Below are positions 17,865 through 28,318 of a stretch of DNA of 64,000 nt, piece by piece. Below the pieces are notes generated by a model. That model did not search any database. It saw only the letters and a list, made by a program, of their open reading frames with translations, and was not told the DNA's origin. This DNA is from Pseudooceanicola algae (GTDB taxonomy: Bacteria > Pseudomonadota > Alphaproteobacteria > Rhodobacterales > Rhodobacteraceae), in contig NZ_CP060436.1 in the NCBI RefSeq assembly GCF_003590145.2, forward strand, positions 406,001 through 470,000. Direction: 5' to 3'. The number at the start of each line of letters is the position of its first letter. Position 1 is the stretch's first letter. The translations under genes and the position numbers were made by a program.

Positions 17865-19130
17865 ATGGCGGGACTCGGGCGATTTTCCGGTCTTCGGGTC
17901 CTGAAGGAAGGGGTCTCCGGCAATCGGGGCTGGGCGCCGCAGTGGCGCGATCCGGCGCCGAAACCGGCCTATGACATCGTGATCATCGGCGGGGGTGGGC
18001 ACGGGCTGGCGACGGCCTTTTACCTGGCGCAGGCACATGGGCTGAAGAACGTCGCGGTGCTGGAAAAGGGCTATCTCGGCGGCGGCAATGTCGGGCGCAA
18101 CACGACCATCGTGCGGGCCAATTACTTTCTGCCGGGCAATTCCGAATTCTATTCCCATTCCCTGAAGCTTTGGGAAGGGCTGGAACAGACGTTGAATTAC
18201 AACGTCATGCACAGCCAGCGGGGGCTGATCAACCTGTTCCATTCCGATGGTCAGCGTGACGCCTTCTGCCGGCGTGGCAATGCCATGGTGAACCAGGGCG
18301 ACGATGCCGAGTTGCTGGACCGCGACGGGGTGCGGCGGCATCTGCCCTATCTCGATTTCGATCAGGCGCGCTTTCCGATCCACGGTGGGCTGCTGCACCG
18401 GCGCGGCGGCACCGCGCGTCATGACGCGGTGGCCTGGGGCTATGCCCGTGGGGCTTCGGACCGGGGCGTCGATCTGATCCAGAATTGCGAAGTCACCGGC
18501 ATCGATACCGAGGCCGGCCGGGTCACCGGTGTGCAGACCAGCCGGGGCGCGATCCGCGCCCGCAAGGTGGCGATCGTGACCGCCGGACGATCCGGGCAGG
18601 TGGCGGCCATGGCCGGTCTGCGCCTGCCGATCGAAAGCCATGTGTTGCAGGCCTTCGTGACCGAAGGGGTGAAGCCGGTGATCGACCACGTTGTCAGCTT
18701 CGGCATGGGCCATTTCTACATCAGCCAGTCCGACAAGGGCGGACTGGTCTTTGGCGGCGATCTCGATTTCTATCCCTCCTATGCACAGCGCGGCAACCTG
18801 CCGATGCAGGAGCATGTGATGGAGGCCGCTATGACCCTGATGCCGATGATCGGAAAGGCTCGGGTATTGCGGTCCTGGGGCGGGATCATGGACATGACGC
18901 CGGATGGTTCGCCGATCATCGACAAGTCGGGGATCGAGGGGCTCTACCTTGATTGCGGCTGGTGCTACGGCGGCTTCAAGGCGGTGCCGGGATCGGGGTT
19001 CGCGCTGGCGCATCTGATTGCCACCGACCGCCCCCACGACAGCGCCGCAAAGCTGCGGCTGGACCGGTTCCGCGACGGTCATGGACTGATGGACGAAGAA
19101 GGGACCGGCGCGCAGCACAACCTGCACTGA
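17865..19130 (+). CDS. soxB: sarcosine oxidase, beta subunit
   Basis: 421 residues, heterotetrameric sarcosine oxidase beta chain. Dinucleotide-binding motif IGGGGHGLATA at 41-51; flavin-site region FPIHGGLLHRRGGTARHDA with His173 and His186, one of which should carry the covalent FMN by analogy with characterised enzymes; C-terminal MDMTPDGSPIIDKS and CGWCYGGFKAVPGSG. With SoxD, A and G it oxidises sarcosine to glycine, giving methylene-tetrahydrofolate (or formaldehyde) and H2O2. AAGGAG precedes the start. First gene of the soxBDAG operon. Confidence 0.95.
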   Translation: MAGLGRFSGLRVLKEGVSGNRGWAPQWRDPAPKPAYDIVIIGGGGHGLATAFYLAQAHGLKNVAVLEKGYLGGGNVGRNTTIVRANYFLPGNSEFYSHSLKLWEGLEQTLNYNVMHSQRGLINLFHSDGQRDAFCRRGNAMVNQGDDAELLDRDGVRRHLPYLDFDQARFPIHGGLLHRRGGTARHDAVAWGYARGASDRGVDLIQNCEVTGIDTEAGRVTGVQTSRGAIRARKVAIVTAGRSGQVAAMAGLRLPIESHVLQAFVTEGVKPVIDHVVSFGMGHFYISQSDKGGLVFGGDLDFYPSYAQRGNLPMQEHVMEAAMTLMPMIGKARVLRSWGGIMDMTPDGSPIIDKSGIEGLYLDCGWCYGGFKAVPGSGFALAHLIATDRPHDSAAKLRLDRFRDGHGLMDEEGTGAQHNLH

Positions 19131-19187
19131 AGCCGGAAAGGGATACCGTATGATCCTGCTGGAAAACGATGGAACAAGGGCCCCCGA

Positions 19188-19466
19188 ATGCGTCTGACCT
19201 GTCCCCATTGCGGGTCCCGCGACCTGCGCGAATTCACCTTTCGCGGGGCCGTTCTGGCACGGCCCGAGGCCGCAAGCGGCGACACCCCGGCGGAGGAATG
19301 GTCGAAGGATTGGCACGGCTATCTGCATCTGCGCGACAATCCGGCGGGCCTGTCGCGCGAATACTGGTCCCATGAGATGGGCTGCGCGGCTTTCCTTGTC
19401 GTCACCCGCGACACCCGCACCCATGAGGTCCATTCCGTCACCCTGGCAGTGGAGACTCCGGCATGA
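19188..19466 (+). CDS. soxD: sarcosine oxidase, delta subunit
   Basis: 92 residues. It opens MRLTCPHCGSRDLREF, a CPHCG zinc-binding knuckle characteristic of the delta chain, and continues with WHGYLHLRDNPAG and EYWSHEMGC, whose His and Cys may complete the zinc site. It is a small structural subunit of the heterotetramer. It overlaps the alpha subunit gene by 4 bp (ATGA). Confidence 0.95.
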   Translation: MRLTCPHCGSRDLREFTFRGAVLARPEAASGDTPAEEWSKDWHGYLHLRDNPAGLSREYWSHEMGCAAFLVVTRDTRTHEVHSVTLAVETPA

Positions 19467-22408
19467 GGCTGTCGTCGGGTGGGCTGATCGACCGCGACGC
19501 CCCGGTCACCTTCCGGTTCGAGGGGCGCGATTATACCGGCCTTGCGGGGGATACGCTGGCCTCGGCGCTGATGGCGAACGGGGTGGGCGTGCTGGCGCGC
19601 AGTTTCAAGTACCACCGCCCGCGCGGCGTGTTTTCCGCCGGCAGTGAAGAACCCAATGCCCTCGTGACCATCGGGCGCGGCGCTGCGGCAGAGCCAAATG
19701 TCCGTGCCACGATGCAGGAGATCCACACCGGGCTGGAAGCCTTCGGTCAGAACGCCTGGCCTTCGGTTGCCTTCGACGTGATGGAGATCAATGACCTTGC
19801 CGCCGATTTCCTAGGTGCTGGATTTTACTACAAGACCTTCATGTGGCCCAAAAAGGCCTGGGAAAAGCTGTATGAGCCGCTGATCCGCCGGGCAGCGGGG
19901 CTGGGGGCGCTGTCGGGCGCGCATGACCCGGATCCCAACGAAAAGGCCTTTGCCCATTGCGATCTGCTGGTGATCGGGGCGGGGCCGTCCGGGTTGATGG
20001 CGGCCTGGACGGCGGCGCAGGCCGGGGCGGATGTCATCCTTTGCGACGAGGATGCGCGCCCGGGTGGTCGCTTGCTGGCCGAGGTCGAACAGATCGACGG
20101 CGCCCCGGCGCTGGCCTGGGTGGCGCGCATGGTCGCGGCCCTGCGCGCCATGGACAACGTCCGCCTCATGACCCGCACCACCGTGACCGGCGTTTACGAC
20201 GGCGGCACCTTTGGGGCGTTGGAGCGGGTCTCGCGCCACGCCCCCCGTGCCCCGCTGGCGCCAGTCGATTGTTTCTGGCGCATTCAGGCCCGGCGCACGA
20301 TCCTGGCGGCGGGGGCCATCGAGCGCCCGATCGCCCTGACCAACAACGACCGCCCCGGCGTCATGCTGGCCGGGGCCCTGCGCGCCTATGTGAACCGCTA
20401 TGCGGTCGCGCCGGGGCGTGCAGTGACGGTCTTTGGCAACAATGATGATGCGCATCGCACCGCCCGCGACCTGCTTGCCGCCGGGGTGCATGTGGCCGCC
20501 CTTGTCGATGCCCGGCCCGAGGCCGTGACCGATCTGCCGGTGCCCTTCCACGCGGGTGCGGTCGTTTCGGCAGTCTTCGGGCATACCAAGGTCGAAGCGG
20601 TGGCGATCCGAGAGGCCTCGGGCCGGGAACACAAGCTGCAATGCGATTGCCTTGCGCTGTCGGGGGGCTGGAACCCGTCGATCCATCTGACCTGTCACCT
20701 GAATGGGCGGCCCGTCTGGGATGAAACCCTTGCTGCTTTTTTGGCCCAACCGGGTGCGGTACCGGGCCTGTTCCCGGCCGGGGCGGCGGCGGGGGTCTTT
20801 TCGACCGCCGATTGCCTGGCGTCGGGGGCAGAGCAGGCCTGCGTGGCGCTGCGCGACCTTGGGCTTAAGGCGCCGGACCCCTCGCTGCCGGAGGCCGAAC
20901 AGCGCGGGTATAGCATCACCCCGCTCTGGCAGGTGCCGGGGCGCGGGCGCAAACCGGGGCGCGCATGGCTGGATCTGCAGAACGACGTGACCGTGAAGGA
21001 CGTGCGCGGCGCGGCGACGGAAAATTTCCGCTCGGTCGAGCACATGAAGCGCTATACCACCCAGGGCATGGCCCCCGATCAGGGCAAGACGTCGAATATC
21101 GGCGCGCTTGCGGTGCTGGCCGATGCCACCGGGCGCGACCTGCCGCAGACCGGGACGACCACCTATCGCCCACCCTTCGTGCCCGTACCCATTGCGGCGA
21201 TGGGGGCAGGGGGGCGCGGGACCGGCTTTGCCCCGCAGCGATTCACCACCAGTCACGATGCCTCGGTCACCATGAACGCCCCGATGATCGAGGCGGGGCT
21301 GTGGTATCGCCCCGGATACTTCCCCCGCGCGGGCGAAGTCACCTGGCGCCAGGCCTGCGACCGAGAGGTCCTGATGGTGCGCAACCATGTCGGCATCTGC
21401 GATGTCTCGACCCTGGGCAAGATCGACATTCAGGGGCGGGATGCGGCGCGGTTCCTCGACTTCGTCTATACCAACCGGTTTTCGACGCTGAAGCAGGGCC
21501 GGGTGCGCTATGGCCTGATGTTGCGCGAAGATGGCCATGTCATGGACGATGGCACCACGGCGCGGCTGGGGCCGGATCACTATGTCATGACCACGACAAC
21601 CGCCGCCGCCGGGCAGGTGATGCTGCACCTCGAATTCGCGGCCCAGGTGCTGCGGCCCGACTGGGACGTGCACCTGGCCTCGGTCACCGAACAATGGGCG
21701 CAATTCGCCGTTGCCGGGCCGCAATCGCGCGCCCTGTTGCAGGACCTGCTGGGCATGGACCTGTCGCCGGCGGCCTTCCCCTTCATGGCCTGCGGTGCGG
21801 TGGAGGTCGGCGGGGTCGGGGGGCGGTTGTTCCGGATCTCCTTCTCGGGGGAACTGGCCTATGAAATCGCGGTCCCGGCGCGCTATGGCGAAAGCCTGTT
21901 CCGCCAGTTGGTCGCGCGGGCCGAGGCGCTGGACGGCGGGGCCTACGGGATGGAGGCGCTGAACATCCTGCGGCTGGAAAAGGGCCTGCTGACCCATGCC
22001 GAACTGCATGGCCGCACCACAGCCTTCGACCTTGGCCTGCAGCGGATGATGTCACAAGCCAAACCCTTTATCGGTCAGGCTGCTGCCTCCCGCCCCGGTC
22101 TGATAGATGGCGAACGCGAACAGCTTGTCGGGCTGCGGCCGGTCGGAACGGTCAAGCAGATGACCGCCGGGGCCTTCCTGTTCGAAGAAGACGCCGCGCC
22201 GCAGCGCCAAAATGCCCAAGGGTACATCACCTCGGCCGGGTTTTCCCCGACGCTGCAAAGCACCCTTGCCCTCGGGTTTCTTGCGAACGGGCCGGACCGG
22301 CATGGCGAAACCCTGCGCATGGTGGATCATCTGCGCGGCGTCGTCGCGCTCTGCGAGGTGTGCGATCCCGTGTTCCTTGACCCGGAAGGAGACCGCGCCC
22401 GTGGCTGA
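19463..22408 (+). CDS. soxA: sarcosine oxidase, alpha subunit
   Basis: 981 residues. An N-terminal ferredoxin-like segment (residues ~12-72, SFKYHRPRGVFSAG) precedes an NAD-binding pyridine nucleotide-disulfide oxidoreductase domain (VIGAGPSGLMA at 170-180, AAGAIERPIALTNNDRPGV). The last ~370 residues form aminomethyltransferase (GcvT-like) folate domains (FSGELAYEIAVPARYGE, EALNILRLEKGL). The subunit binds NAD and tetrahydrofolate, so the methyl carbon leaves as 5,10-methylene-THF. It is coupled to soxD upstream and soxG downstream by short overlaps. Confidence 0.96.
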   Translation: MRLSSGGLIDRDAPVTFRFEGRDYTGLAGDTLASALMANGVGVLARSFKYHRPRGVFSAGSEEPNALVTIGRGAAAEPNVRATMQEIHTGLEAFGQNAWPSVAFDVMEINDLAADFLGAGFYYKTFMWPKKAWEKLYEPLIRRAAGLGALSGAHDPDPNEKAFAHCDLLVIGAGPSGLMAAWTAAQAGADVILCDEDARPGGRLLAEVEQIDGAPALAWVARMVAALRAMDNVRLMTRTTVTGVYDGGTFGALERVSRHAPRAPLAPVDCFWRIQARRTILAAGAIERPIALTNNDRPGVMLAGALRAYVNRYAVAPGRAVTVFGNNDDAHRTARDLLAAGVHVAALVDARPEAVTDLPVPFHAGAVVSAVFGHTKVEAVAIREASGREHKLQCDCLALSGGWNPSIHLTCHLNGRPVWDETLAAFLAQPGAVPGLFPAGAAAGVFSTADCLASGAEQACVALRDLGLKAPDPSLPEAEQRGYSITPLWQVPGRGRKPGRAWLDLQNDVTVKDVRGAATENFRSVEHMKRYTTQGMAPDQGKTSNIGALAVLADATGRDLPQTGTTTYRPPFVPVPIAAMGAGGRGTGFAPQRFTTSHDASVTMNAPMIEAGLWYRPGYFPRAGEVTWRQACDREVLMVRNHVGICDVSTLGKIDIQGRDAARFLDFVYTNRFSTLKQGRVRYGLMLREDGHVMDDGTTARLGPDHYVMTTTTAAAGQVMLHLEFAAQVLRPDWDVHLASVTEQWAQFAVAGPQSRALLQDLLGMDLSPAAFPFMACGAVEVGGVGGRLFRISFSGELAYEIAVPARYGESLFRQLVARAEALDGGAYGMEALNILRLEKGLLTHAELHGRTTAFDLGLQRMMSQAKPFIGQAAASRPGLIDGEREQLVGLRPVGTVKQMTAGAFLFEEDAAPQRQNAQGYITSAGFSPTLQSTLALGFLANGPDRHGETLRMVDHLRGVVALCEVCDPVFLDPEGDRARG

Positions 22409-22955
22409 TCCCCTGATCCTGAGCGCCCAGAATGCCCTGCCGCAAGGCGAGGCGGCGCGGCTGGCCGGCACCGCGATCACGGTGCTGCCGATGGCGCGGC
22501 TGACCTCGCTGATGGCGGGGAGGCAAGTGGGCGACCTGGCGGAGGCCCTGCAGCGGGTCTATGGGCTGGCATTGCCGGAGTCGGGGCGCTCGGCGCGCAA
22601 CGGGACGGCAGAGATCAAATGGTTCGGGCATCGTCACTACCTGCTGATCGGCGCGGACCCTGCGCCGCTGGCGCAACTGGCTGCAATGACCGATCAATCC
22701 GACGCCTGGGCCACGGTCCTGATCGAGGGGCCAAAGGCGCGCGATGTGCTGGCCCGGCTCTGCCCGCTGGATCTGCGGGCCGCCCGCTTTGTTCCCGGCG
22801 CCACGGCGCGCAGCGAGATCCGGCACATGATGGCCAGCGTGACGCGGGTGTCCGAGGACGGGTTCCGCCTGATGGTCTTCCGCTCCATGGGCCAGACCCT
22901 GCTGTCCGAACTGCGCGCGACACTGACCATGGTTGCGGCCCGGCCTTCCGCTTGA
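22401..22955 (+). CDS. soxG: sarcosine oxidase, gamma subunit
   Basis: 184 residues from a GTG at 22401, with AGGAGA 8-9 nt upstream and an 8-bp overlap with soxA. The protein is a short GcvT-like chain typical of the gamma subunit (IKWFGHRHYLLIGADP, LIEGPKARDVLARLCPLDL, EDGFRLMVFRSMGQTLL). It completes the heterotetramer. Unlike many relatives, no folate-processing or serine hydroxymethyltransferase gene follows; the next gene is dnaG. Confidence 0.92.
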   Translation: MADPLILSAQNALPQGEAARLAGTAITVLPMARLTSLMAGRQVGDLAEALQRVYGLALPESGRSARNGTAEIKWFGHRHYLLIGADPAPLAQLAAMTDQSDAWATVLIEGPKARDVLARLCPLDLRAARFVPGATARSEIRHMMASVTRVSEDGFRLMVFRSMGQTLLSELRATLTMVAARPSA

Positions 22956-22957
22956 TC

Positions 22958-22993
22958 CGCGCCCCGGCCTGACCGACGCCCAGGCCGGGCGCG
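22958..22993 (+). terminator. terminator-like hairpin after soxG
   Basis: CGCGCCCCGGCCTG pairs with CAGGCCGGGCGCG (one bulged C), only 2 bp after the soxG stop. There is no clear T run, so termination by this element is inferred. Confidence 0.5.
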
Positions 22994-23077
22994 CCTCTCC
23001 GCTTGGGGCCGCCGAATTGATCGCGGCGGCGCAATGGTGCTCTGGACTCGGGCGCTGCGAGGGCAGATATTTGGCCT

Positions 23078-25042
23078 ATGAAGCTCGACCCCTCGTTCAT
23101 GGATGAATTGCACAACCGTATCTCGCTGGCGCAGGTGGCGGGGCGCAAGCTCATGTGGGATCAGCGCAAGTCGCAGCCGGGCAAGGGCGACCTGTGGGCA
23201 CCATGTCCCTTCCATCAGGAAAAGACCGCCAGCTTTCATGTCGATGACCGCAAGGGGTTCTATTACTGCTTTGGTTGCCACGAGAAAGGCGATGCGATTT
23301 CCTTCGTGCGCAAGACCGAGAACGTCGAGTTCATGGAAGCGATCGAGATCCTGGCGCGCGAGGCCGGCATGCAGATGCCCGCGCGCGACCCCCAGGCCGC
23401 CAAGAAGGCGGAAAAGCGCGCCTCGCTGACCGAGATCATGGAGCAGGCGGTGAACTACTTCGGCCTCTCCCTGCGCGGCGGCGCCGGAAAGATGTCGCGG
23501 GATTACCTGACCCATCGCGGATTGGACGAGGCGGCGATCCAACGCTGGGATCTGGGCTTTGCGCCGGGGGCCTGGCAAGCGCTTTGGGATCATCTGATCA
23601 ACAAGGGCAATGCGCCGGACGACCTGCTGGCCTGCGGGCTGGCCAAGCCGTCCAGCAAGGGTGGCAAGCCCTATGACACTTTCCGCAACCGGATCATGTT
23701 CCCGATCCGCGATACCCGTGGGCGCTGCATCGCCTTCGGTGGCCGGGCGATGGACCCCGATGACAACGCGAAATACCTGAACTCGCCGGAAACCCAGTTG
23801 TTCGACAAGGGGCGTACCCTTTACAACCACGGTCCCGCGCGCGAGGCGGTCGGCAAGGGCCAGCCGCTGATCGTGGCCGAGGGCTACATGGATGTGATTG
23901 CCTTGGCCGAGGCCGGGTTCACCGGGGCCGTCGCGCCGCTGGGGACGGCCGTGACGGAACACCAGCTCGACATGCTGTGGCGGATCACGCCGGAACCGGT
24001 TTTTGCCATGGATGGCGACAAGGCGGGTCTGCGGGCAGCGCAGAAGGTCATCGACCTGGCGCTGCCAAAGCTTCAGGTCGGCCGCTCGGTCCGTTTCGTG
24101 TTGCTGGCCGATGGTCAGGACCCCGACGAACTGCTGAAGGCCAAGGGGCCGGGCGCGATGCAGAAGCTGATCGACGAGGCGCTGTCGCTGGCCGAGCTTC
24201 TGTGGCTGCGGGAAACCGGCGGCAAGCGTTTCGACAGCCCGGATCGTCGCGCGGCGCTGGATGCGGCCCTGCGCGCCGCGACCCGGCAGATCCCCGACGA
24301 AGGGCTGCGGTACCACTATGATCAGGCGTTGCGTGAAAAGACGCGCGAACTGTTCCGCCCGGTGCGCAAGCCGGGGCAGGCTGGCGCGCGCGCGCCCTAT
24401 CGGCCCGGCAGCCCGCGCTGGCAGCCGCCGGCGGTACCGCAGGACACGACGAAGAACTCCCTTCTGGCCTCCGAAGACGGCGTGCATCTGGACAGCCTGC
24501 GCGAAGCGGTGATCCTGGCCACGCTGATCGTCACCCCGGCCGTGGCGGCGGATTTCGAAAGCGGGATCGAACGCCTTGCGTGCCGCGAGGCCGATCATGC
24601 CGCCCTTCGCGATGCGATCCTGACCCATGCCGGGCAGGGGGCCGAGGCCCTGCGCGGCGAAATCACCGCCCGGCTCGGCGCGGCAGCCCTTGACGAACTG
24701 CTGGCGCGAACCCATGTGGCCTTGTGTCCTCCGGTACGTTTTCCGGGAGACGAGGAGCGGGCCCGCATGACCGTGGCCGAGGAACTTGCCAAGCTGCATT
24801 CGGACCGGGCCCTACGGGCCGAGATCGCCGAGGCCGAGGAAGACATCCTTGGTGCGGAGGACGAGGCGATGACATGGCGGCTTGGTCAGGCGGCGCAGGC
24901 GCGCAGCAATGCCAGCCGCAGCAACAACGAGGATCGTGCGGAATATGATCTTGGCGAGAACGGCGCGCGAATCAATCGCGAGGAACGAACTGCCCTCGAT
25001 GCGTTGCTTCAGTCGATTCGCTATCAGAAACCGCAACGTTGA
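23078..25042 (+). CDS. dnaG: DNA primase
   Basis: 654 residues. N-terminal CHC2 zinc ribbon with Cys43, His46, Cys64 and Cys67 (CPFHQEK, YYCFGC). The catalytic core has FRNRIMFPIRDTRGRCIAFGGR and the TOPRIM motifs VAEGYMDVIALAEAG and FAMDGDKAGLRAA. The C-terminal helicase-interaction part is acidic and Ala-rich. It makes RNA primers for replication forks. The dnaG-rpoD order is the standard macromolecular synthesis arrangement. Confidence 0.97.
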   Translation: MKLDPSFMDELHNRISLAQVAGRKLMWDQRKSQPGKGDLWAPCPFHQEKTASFHVDDRKGFYYCFGCHEKGDAISFVRKTENVEFMEAIEILAREAGMQMPARDPQAAKKAEKRASLTEIMEQAVNYFGLSLRGGAGKMSRDYLTHRGLDEAAIQRWDLGFAPGAWQALWDHLINKGNAPDDLLACGLAKPSSKGGKPYDTFRNRIMFPIRDTRGRCIAFGGRAMDPDDNAKYLNSPETQLFDKGRTLYNHGPAREAVGKGQPLIVAEGYMDVIALAEAGFTGAVAPLGTAVTEHQLDMLWRITPEPVFAMDGDKAGLRAAQKVIDLALPKLQVGRSVRFVLLADGQDPDELLKAKGPGAMQKLIDEALSLAELLWLRETGGKRFDSPDRRAALDAALRAATRQIPDEGLRYHYDQALREKTRELFRPVRKPGQAGARAPYRPGSPRWQPPAVPQDTTKNSLLASEDGVHLDSLREAVILATLIVTPAVAADFESGIERLACREADHAALRDAILTHAGQGAEALRGEITARLGAAALDELLARTHVALCPPVRFPGDEERARMTVAEELAKLHSDRALRAEIAEAEEDILGAEDEAMTWRLGQAAQARSNASRSNNEDRAEYDLGENGARINREERTALDALLQSIRYQKPQR

Positions 25043-25090
25043 TTTGAAAAGAACAGGGTTCCTCAAGAAATTCAGGGTAAACGGGTGTGC

Positions 25091-25171
25091 GAATCGCGCA
25101 AACGCGATATTGATTCGGACCAACCGAATCGCATGTCGGATGATTCGCTCAGGCGAATCACTTAACGAATC
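25091..25171. promoter_or_regulatory. cluster of six GANTC sites with two palindromes, dnaG-rpoD gap
   Basis: GAATC/GATTC at 25091, 25112, 25126, 25142, 25155 and 25167; two more lie in the dnaG end (24969, 25015). Four of them form perfect inverted repeats: GATTCGG-ACCAA-CCGAATC (25112-25130) and GATTCGC-TCAG-GCGAATC (25142-25159). GANTC is the CcrM methylation site of alphaproteobacteria. The position 66-146 bp before the rpoD start suggests a methylation-sensitive promoter or a repressor site; a structured 5' leader is the alternative. Confidence 0.65.
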
Positions 25172-25236
25172 ATCTGCTGTGTACCGGACCTGCCGTCCGG
25201 CGCCCCGCCCCGGACCCATTGCCTAGGAGTATCGCC

Positions 25237-27216
<1,980 letters not shown>

Positions 27217-27255
27217 TCGAACGGGTTCTCAGGCCGACGTCATGCACCGAACAAG

Positions 27256-27285
27256 AAGGCCGCCCCGATCAGGGCGGCCTTTTTT
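27256..27285 (+). terminator. intrinsic terminator of rpoD
   Basis: AAGGCCGCCC pairs with GGGCGGCCTT around a 6-nt loop, followed by TTTTT, 40 bp after the rpoD stop. Confidence 0.93.
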
Positions 27286-27442
27286 GATGCCTCTGGCCAG
27301 ACGTGACGGCTGCGCAGTCCAGGGTTGGCCGCGGCAAACGTGGGGGTGTTGCACGTCTCGGTGCAGGCGCCTCTGAAAAGATTGCCGCTCCCTTTCCACC
27401 GAAGCACGCGAGTTGCCCGGGAGCACCCGAAGACACCCTGGT

Positions 27443-27940
27443 CTAGCTATCCTCCGGGAATGTCTCGATCGTCAGGGTGGCCTCGCAATTGCGGTTCTCG
27501 TAGGTGCCGATCCAGATGTCATAAAGCCCATCCGACGGGTTGGTCAGGTGGATCTGGGCATCGTATTGGCCATCGTCATCGTCGAAGAACCAATTGCCCG
27601 CCCCGGTATTGATCAGCAGCACCGTGTCGCAGTCGCCCACGGCGGTGAAGCGCAGGTCGAAATCCCGCGTCTTCCGGTAGTGCAGTTCGAAATCCGGGGG
27701 GGCGGCGACATGGCCGGTGGTGAAGGGGCCATTGAAATCGCATCGATCGAGGTCCTGGTCCCCCCCGGCGATGACAGCGAAGGCAACTGCGTTCCACAGG
27801 TCATCGGAACTGTAGTAGAGGTCCTCTCCGTCCTCTTCGACATCAGGACAGGCGATGGCCGCACTGGCCAGCAAGGTCAGGGTGAGGGCGGTCAACCCGC
27901 CGAAAACTCGGTGCATCATCATCGCGTCGTTCTTTCCCAT
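27443..27940 (-). CDS. secreted hypothetical protein, PPC-like domain
   Basis: 165 residues from the ATG at 27940 (an ATG at 27922 is an alternative). A Sec signal (VFGGLTALTLTLLASAAIAC) precedes an acidic mature part. The C-terminal half (FDLRFTAVGDCDTVLLIN, GNWFFDDDDGQYDAQIHL, GLYDIWIGTYENRNCEATL) resembles the bacterial pre-peptidase C-terminal (PPC) beta-sandwich domain. Five Cys in the mature part may form disulfides, and the Cys of ASAAIAC might instead mark a lipoprotein. Function unknown; a secreted or periplasmic binding module is a reasonable guess. Confidence 0.65.
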   Translation of the reverse strand: MGKNDAMMMHRVFGGLTALTLTLLASAAIACPDVEEDGEDLYYSSDDLWNAVAFAVIAGGDQDLDRCDFNGPFTTGHVAAPPDFELHYRKTRDFDLRFTAVGDCDTVLLINTGAGNWFFDDDDGQYDAQIHLTNPSDGLYDIWIGTYENRNCEATLTIETFPEDS

Positions 27941-28318
27941 CTGTGCCCCATACCGATCCGTGACCCATCCCAATGGCCCCATTTCCCAGGGTCCGCCCCG
28001 TGAAAAGGGGCCGTTTGTCCTGTCATTAGGCAGGCAGCCGCATTCCGGGCCGCGGGTCATGGCCTGCCCAGAGCGGATAAGGGACCGTGACCGAAAATTC
28101 TGAGCCCGCGGTTAATGCAATCGGGAATGCCCCGACAATTGAGGCGACCGCGAGAGCCCCGCGTTGCCCGGACCTTGGGTATTTCGGCCTTTCGCTGCCA
28201 CCGCACCCCATACCGGGTCCTTTCGCGGCCCGTCTGTCAAGGAAGTGTCATGCGCTCTTGATACCTAGCGCCCAAGAAGCCGGGCCGCGCCCCGGTCGCC
28301 CCCTCAGGAGTACCCTTC
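27941..28318. other. 378-bp divergent intergenic region
   Basis: No gene was seen between the secreted protein and the ABC binding-protein gene. Near the right end, TCAAG and CTTGA (about 28238-28262) form an inverted repeat 15 bp apart, overlapping a weak promoter-like pair GTCAAG ... TGATAC. CTCAGGAG gives the ribosome site for the downstream gene. No confident operator. Confidence 0.4.

Noticed and set aside
19811-22009. Minus-strand frame of ~732 codons opposite soxA
   Set aside because: Low-complexity His/Arg/Gly-rich translation with no domain; soxA is unambiguous.
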